From Megachile rotundata (lineage: Eukaryota; Arthropoda; Insecta; Hymenoptera; Megachilidae), in contig NC_134993.1 in the NCBI RefSeq assembly GCF_050947335.1, positions 7,812,001 through 7,876,000 of the forward strand: a stretch of 64,000 nt of DNA, given 5' to 3'. How positions within the stretch are numbered: the first letter of the stretch is position 1; every line of letters starts with the position of its first letter. The notes below the pieces were generated by a model. That model saw nothing but the letters and a program-made list of their open reading frames with translations. It was not told the DNA's origin and did not search any database. Positions 60,000-64,000 of the stretch are shown here, piece after piece. The translations under genes and the position numbers were made by a program.

Positions 60000-60545
60000 T
60001 ACAAAATCAATTTCACAAGAGAACCTAATGGAAATAGAATTGTTTTAGAAAAAAGAGCGAGCGTGCAGCTTGTAAATCGACTAAAATCTGAAACAGTCGA
60101 AAAATCACATCGATACGGAATTCTCGTTTGAACGATGTCGCGTTGCGTGTGCAAAAAATAAAAAGCTTCAATCCCCTGTAATCCCCAGATGCTACGGAAC
60201 GCCGTAACATTTATTTCCCCAGTCGGGAGCGACGGTTTTTCACACGAACGATGGCGGCATCTTTCTCGAATTGCGGTTGGGGTAAAAAAAGGATAACAAA
60301 AGGCTTGCAACCGGGAGAAAATGGATAAATCAAGCGTTATCGGTGGAGCATCTAGAGCAGAGAATTGCAGCCATCCATAACAAAACGAAGGCGCAATTCG
60401 CGCCACTTACGAAACGGCGATAACTTTGTCATGATGGAGTCTCTTTAGCGGTTTTGCGTCTCTCGTATTCGATGTCGAATCCGGCGACTATCGATAAATA
60501 TGGTGGACGCGTGCGGTATATGGCCGCGGTTACCGATCACAAAAT
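60000..60545. other. GC-richer unique block, no gene called
   Basis: A 135-codon minus-strand frame (59999-60406) begins at GTG, overlaps another frame (60025-60210) and shows no motif. CpGs are frequent. Candidate conserved non-coding DNA by composition only. Confidence 0.3.
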
Positions 60546-62829
60546 TCTAACCACAATATCGGAAATGTGCAGATTGTTAAATAGCGTTTTCCTTCTTTAT
60601 ACAGACTGTATTAATTTAATATATCCACAAGATATCTTCAAAATTGTTGATTGTATCAAAACACATCGACAATAAACATTTTCTTAAATAAAGAAATTAA
60701 TTCAGTTTTAAACATAATATCGAACTATTCGTACGTATAAAAAGATCTTTGGTTTCAAATTGAATTTAGTGCATTATATGTGTATTAACGTAGACATTTT
60801 AGGAATTTGTCATAAATATTCAAATACTTTGCAAATAAAAATAATTGCAAACTCAATTATTACTCAATTTTTTCTTATAAAATTTATAGACACAGTCTAC
60901 AATTTTATAGATATTTTTAATTGAATATTATGACCGTACTTAATTTTTGTCAAAAAAAAAATTGTTAATGTTGTCGACAGTTTTATACGTATCTTACATT
61001 AAATATTTTTATTCTAAATTTTCATTTAAAAAATTTTGCACTGCTGTCAACAATTTTATACATATCTTAAATTAAATGTCCGTATCCTACTCAATTTTTA
61101 TTTAAAAAATTTTGCAATGTAGTCACCAGTTTTTCACATATTTTAAAGTGACACCTTGTATAAAACACCTGGAACAATTATTATTTAATATGATAATTGC
61201 AGCGGAAGAAACGGACAGCAATAAAAAGTAATTATTAAAGGTACGATAGATTAATTATCAAATAGCAGTGACGGAAGATATTCTTTTGTTGAAAAATAAA
61301 TAAGTCACCGTTGTGATTCGGAGAACAATGCAGGTGGCGAGAGACTGTTCTGAAGATGTCTGAGAGCAAGTGACAGAATAAGCCCCTCCGGTAATAATAG
61401 TTTTAAAGTCCATGAGATCGTTCGTCCTCATTAATTAAGAGTTAAACCTGGTGTAGTGTAATCTCCTTGAAAGTCTTAAATCGCGGAAGCGAGACGGAAT
61501 TGTAACCATAAAAGTGTTCTTTAGCCTTGGAATAATGTAACGAATGGTAGAAAGTATGCGTGTAAAGTTTTCAGGACTCAAAATGGCGGATAACTTTTTT
61601 TTAACGTTAACACGCTTTAATAAGCTTAAATATGTAATTTTAAACTGTTTGATAAATTACTTGATTCGGATGAGTTTATCTGCGTTTGAAACGATTTTTA
61701 ATTTTGAGGTGGGTTGGGAATTTGAAATTGAATTATGTGTAGGTGGGAGTTTTTAATTGCTTTCGAGATTAAACAGATGGCGACACTGAAGTGGGTTATT
61801 TATTCATTGTCGATTTTCCTTTATAGATTATAGGTTAGTAATGGTTATTTTTATATATAAATATAATAAAGTTATTTTAATAAATTAATATTGATAGTAT
61901 TTACATGTAAAATGGAAAATAGTATTACATGTAAAGAGAAATTATTACGGTGTGATTCACTCAGGCATTAATAATGTGAAAAATTTAATATTTGAATGTA
62001 ATTTAGAAGCATAAATTTTTGAAAACAATTATTACTGAATTTCTGTATATAAAACAGATTCATAGTAAAATTTTATTATATTTTTTTTGTGAGAAGATGA
62101 ATTATTTAATAAAAATTGATGTTGCTGGATTCTAACAATTTCTACCAATTATTTATTAATTCCTGCATTTTATCAAAATGTATAAATATTTTCAAAAATA
62201 TTTTATAAAAATATCTATTAGACATACACAAAATATTAAATACATATACTGATTGCTTGTAAATCTGATATTCAACAAGACTAATCATTTAAGTCATTTG
62301 CAATTTAACATTGTTTAAATAAAATAAATGACACATTTATGAATTCAATGTCTCCTGAAAATATAAGCTTAGCACAGAACCTAAAAGGAAATGATATAAC
62401 GTTGCAAATTTGCAATATTACGAGAAGATACGATGTAGTAATAAAGAAATAAGAACCGTTTCCAAGACGTTAATTAAATTTCGTGAATATACAAGAATTT
62501 CGCAGTATATTATTTGACGTAGCAAATTCGCAACAGAATGCAACGGAGGTAATTTTATCAGCTACCACGTGGAAAGTTTAAATTGGAAAATGAAACGGTC
62601 GTAATCTGAATAATTACAATTATGTCGCGCCACACGTGACCGTTTCCCCAGCAGCGTTTAACGCGCGAAAGTTAAAAATTACCATTTTATCCAAAAACAA
62701 ATTTCCGAGAAATTACGAGCAATCTAAAAGCAACGATTTTCGTTCTGTTGCACGAAGGTTCACGTAAAAAAATCTATCGAACATTGCACGTTCGAAAAAC
62801 CCGGTGAAAGACCTTCGATTGTTAACACC
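60546..62829. other. AT-rich unique DNA, slightly GC-richer 62460-62780
   Basis: Frames 60454-60675 and 61544-61756 are unrecognised. Two CACGTG-type E-boxes (about 62565 and 62633) lie in the GC-richer stretch. CAATTTTTATTTAAAAAATT recurs loosely near 61015, 61100 and 60940. No gene or element is supported. Confidence 0.35.
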
Positions 62830-62955
62830 GATTTTTAACATTGATTGTTAATACTGTTTGTTAACATTAATTGTTAACACTGATTGTTAATATTGACTGT
62901 TAATACTGTTTGTTAATATTGATTGTTAACATTGACTGTTAACATTTTGAGTTGA
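62830..62955. repeat. 13-bp minisatellite, TGTTAACATTGAT type
   Basis: About nine units of TGTTAACATTGAT, TGTTAATACTGTT, TGTTAATATTGAC and similar, exact 13-bp register over about 110 bp. Confidence 0.9.
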
Positions 62956-64000
62956 TCTTCGATTGACAACTCAAATGTTAACTTCACAAGTTACTTTAAA
63001 TCATAAAATTTGTTAAGATATTTTTCTTGAAAGCGTTCACTATGTACATCACAGCGTCAGCAGCAGTAATTATCCTCTTAGGCACGCCTGAACTTTACGC
63101 TGCTCTGTACGCCAGAGTTCGTCGCGAATTACGCGTAAACAGCACTATAATGTGTGATAATGCTTTATGCGTGTACATTGAAATGAAGTTTTTCATAACT
63201 AAATTATAAGTTTTTCCAAAGATATGATATGCTTTAACATTGACAACTTACTGTTTTAGAAAATTAGAGTGGACCGTACAGAGAGAACCGCGAAAGCCAC
63301 TATAGGGGTGCGTCGTGCCTAAGAGGTTAATTATGTCCACATATGCCGGATATACACATACATTATCAGGCGAGGTTTAGTGTTAAATGTGGGGCAGATT
63401 TTTATGCATACTCTGACAGTATTTATAGATACAGAACATTCAGTAAACATTCAATGAATGTGGTGACGAGAAAATCATGTCATAGGGTAAGTTGGCACTT
63501 CTGAAAAGGAGGTATGCTTCCCGATATCAAACCTAACCTCTTGGCTTATGACACTGAGTCGACTCCTAACGCACGTTACAGTTCAAGCGTGGTAAACTTA
63601 AATCCTTTATGCATAAAGATAGAGTTTTAAGCTTGATACCAATTGTAATTTGTATAATTAAGGATCACTAAATCCAAAATATAGCTAACATTTCAACGTT
63701 CTTTATTTAACTTAATGCGGCAGTAATAATTGGGTAGAATATAGACTGATATGATGTGGACATTTTAGTATAAACAGCACGTGCAAAGAAAGAAAATGCA
63801 GGTGTCAGAGACATACTATATTATAATGAAACATGTTTTCTAGCAAATAAGTACATTTAGTGTAAACTTGAAATAGACTCGAAATAACATATAAATGTAA
63901 TACTTTAGAATATCAGAATTGATTAAGTAAAGAAAATTGTAATTTTTTAGAATACTGTCTTAATATCTATGTAATAGGTACATCAAGTAAAATAAAATGA
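62956..64000. other. Unique DNA, no gene confirmed
   Basis: Frame 63027-63209 has no recognised motif. GCCACTATAGGGGTG at about 63296 shares its first half with the palindrome at 6936. No element recognised up to the window end. Confidence 0.35.

Noticed and set aside
59999..60406. 135-codon minus-strand frame as a gene
   Set aside because: Starts at GTG, lies in a GC-richer block where stops are rare, has overlapping alternative frames and no motif.

Overview
The window looks like AT-rich nuclear DNA from an arthropod, most plausibly a hymenopteran such as a bee. This is inference from overall style. The DNA alternates AT-rich stretches with more GC-rich blocks. The GGTTAGGTTA motif common in insect genomes occurs at about 36305, 45194 and 53185. 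Tc1/mariner, P-like, TTAA-flanked and LTR-type elements are present, and many different minisatellites. I found no convincing host protein-coding gene, no tRNA or rRNA, and nothing bacterial. It reads as intergenic or long-intronic sequence. Most open frames are short, begin at non-ATG codons, or read through tandem repeats.

Layout. 1-5 kb: a 33-bp minisatellite, interspersed repeat A (copy 1) with a nested solo LTR, and a decayed Tc1-type transposase on the minus strand. 5-14 kb: mostly unique AT-rich DNA, with octamer arrays at 9.5-10.15 kb (including 38 uninterrupted units) and 12.9-13.5 kb, and copy 1 of repeat G. 14-24 kb: the mobile-element core, holding a TTAA-flanked Mutator/Kolobok-like element, repeat G copy 2, a 1.97-kb element with about 290-bp inverted repeats, and a fold-back element split by a second long-inverted-repeat element carrying a 15-bp satellite. 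24-33 kb: 28-bp and 40-bp satellites, a Tc1-type element with perfect 72-bp terminal repeats, and several octamer-like arrays. 34-43 kb: repeat A copies 2 and 3, and a 2.4-kb inverted-repeat element interrupted by a P-like element with a THAP-domain exon. 43-57 kb: more octamer arrays, a solo LTR inside a 172-bp tandem repeat, a further CAGGG-ended element, a second copy of the first solo LTR, and a 143-bp tandem repeat. 57-64 kb: 17-bp and 13-bp arrays, a tight cluster of NRF-1-type motifs, and unique DNA.

Two themes stand out. Tandem arrays with a period of 8 bp but different unit sequences recur at more than a dozen places. Several inverted-repeat transposons also carry short tandem arrays inside, or just inside, their terminal repeats. 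Nested insertions give a relative order of events: repeat A is older than its solo LTR; the fold-back at 21.7 kb is older than the satellite-bearing element within it; the 36.8-kb inverted repeat is older than the P-like element.

All coordinates and alignments were made by eye. Family names for elements are by motif recognition, not database search.
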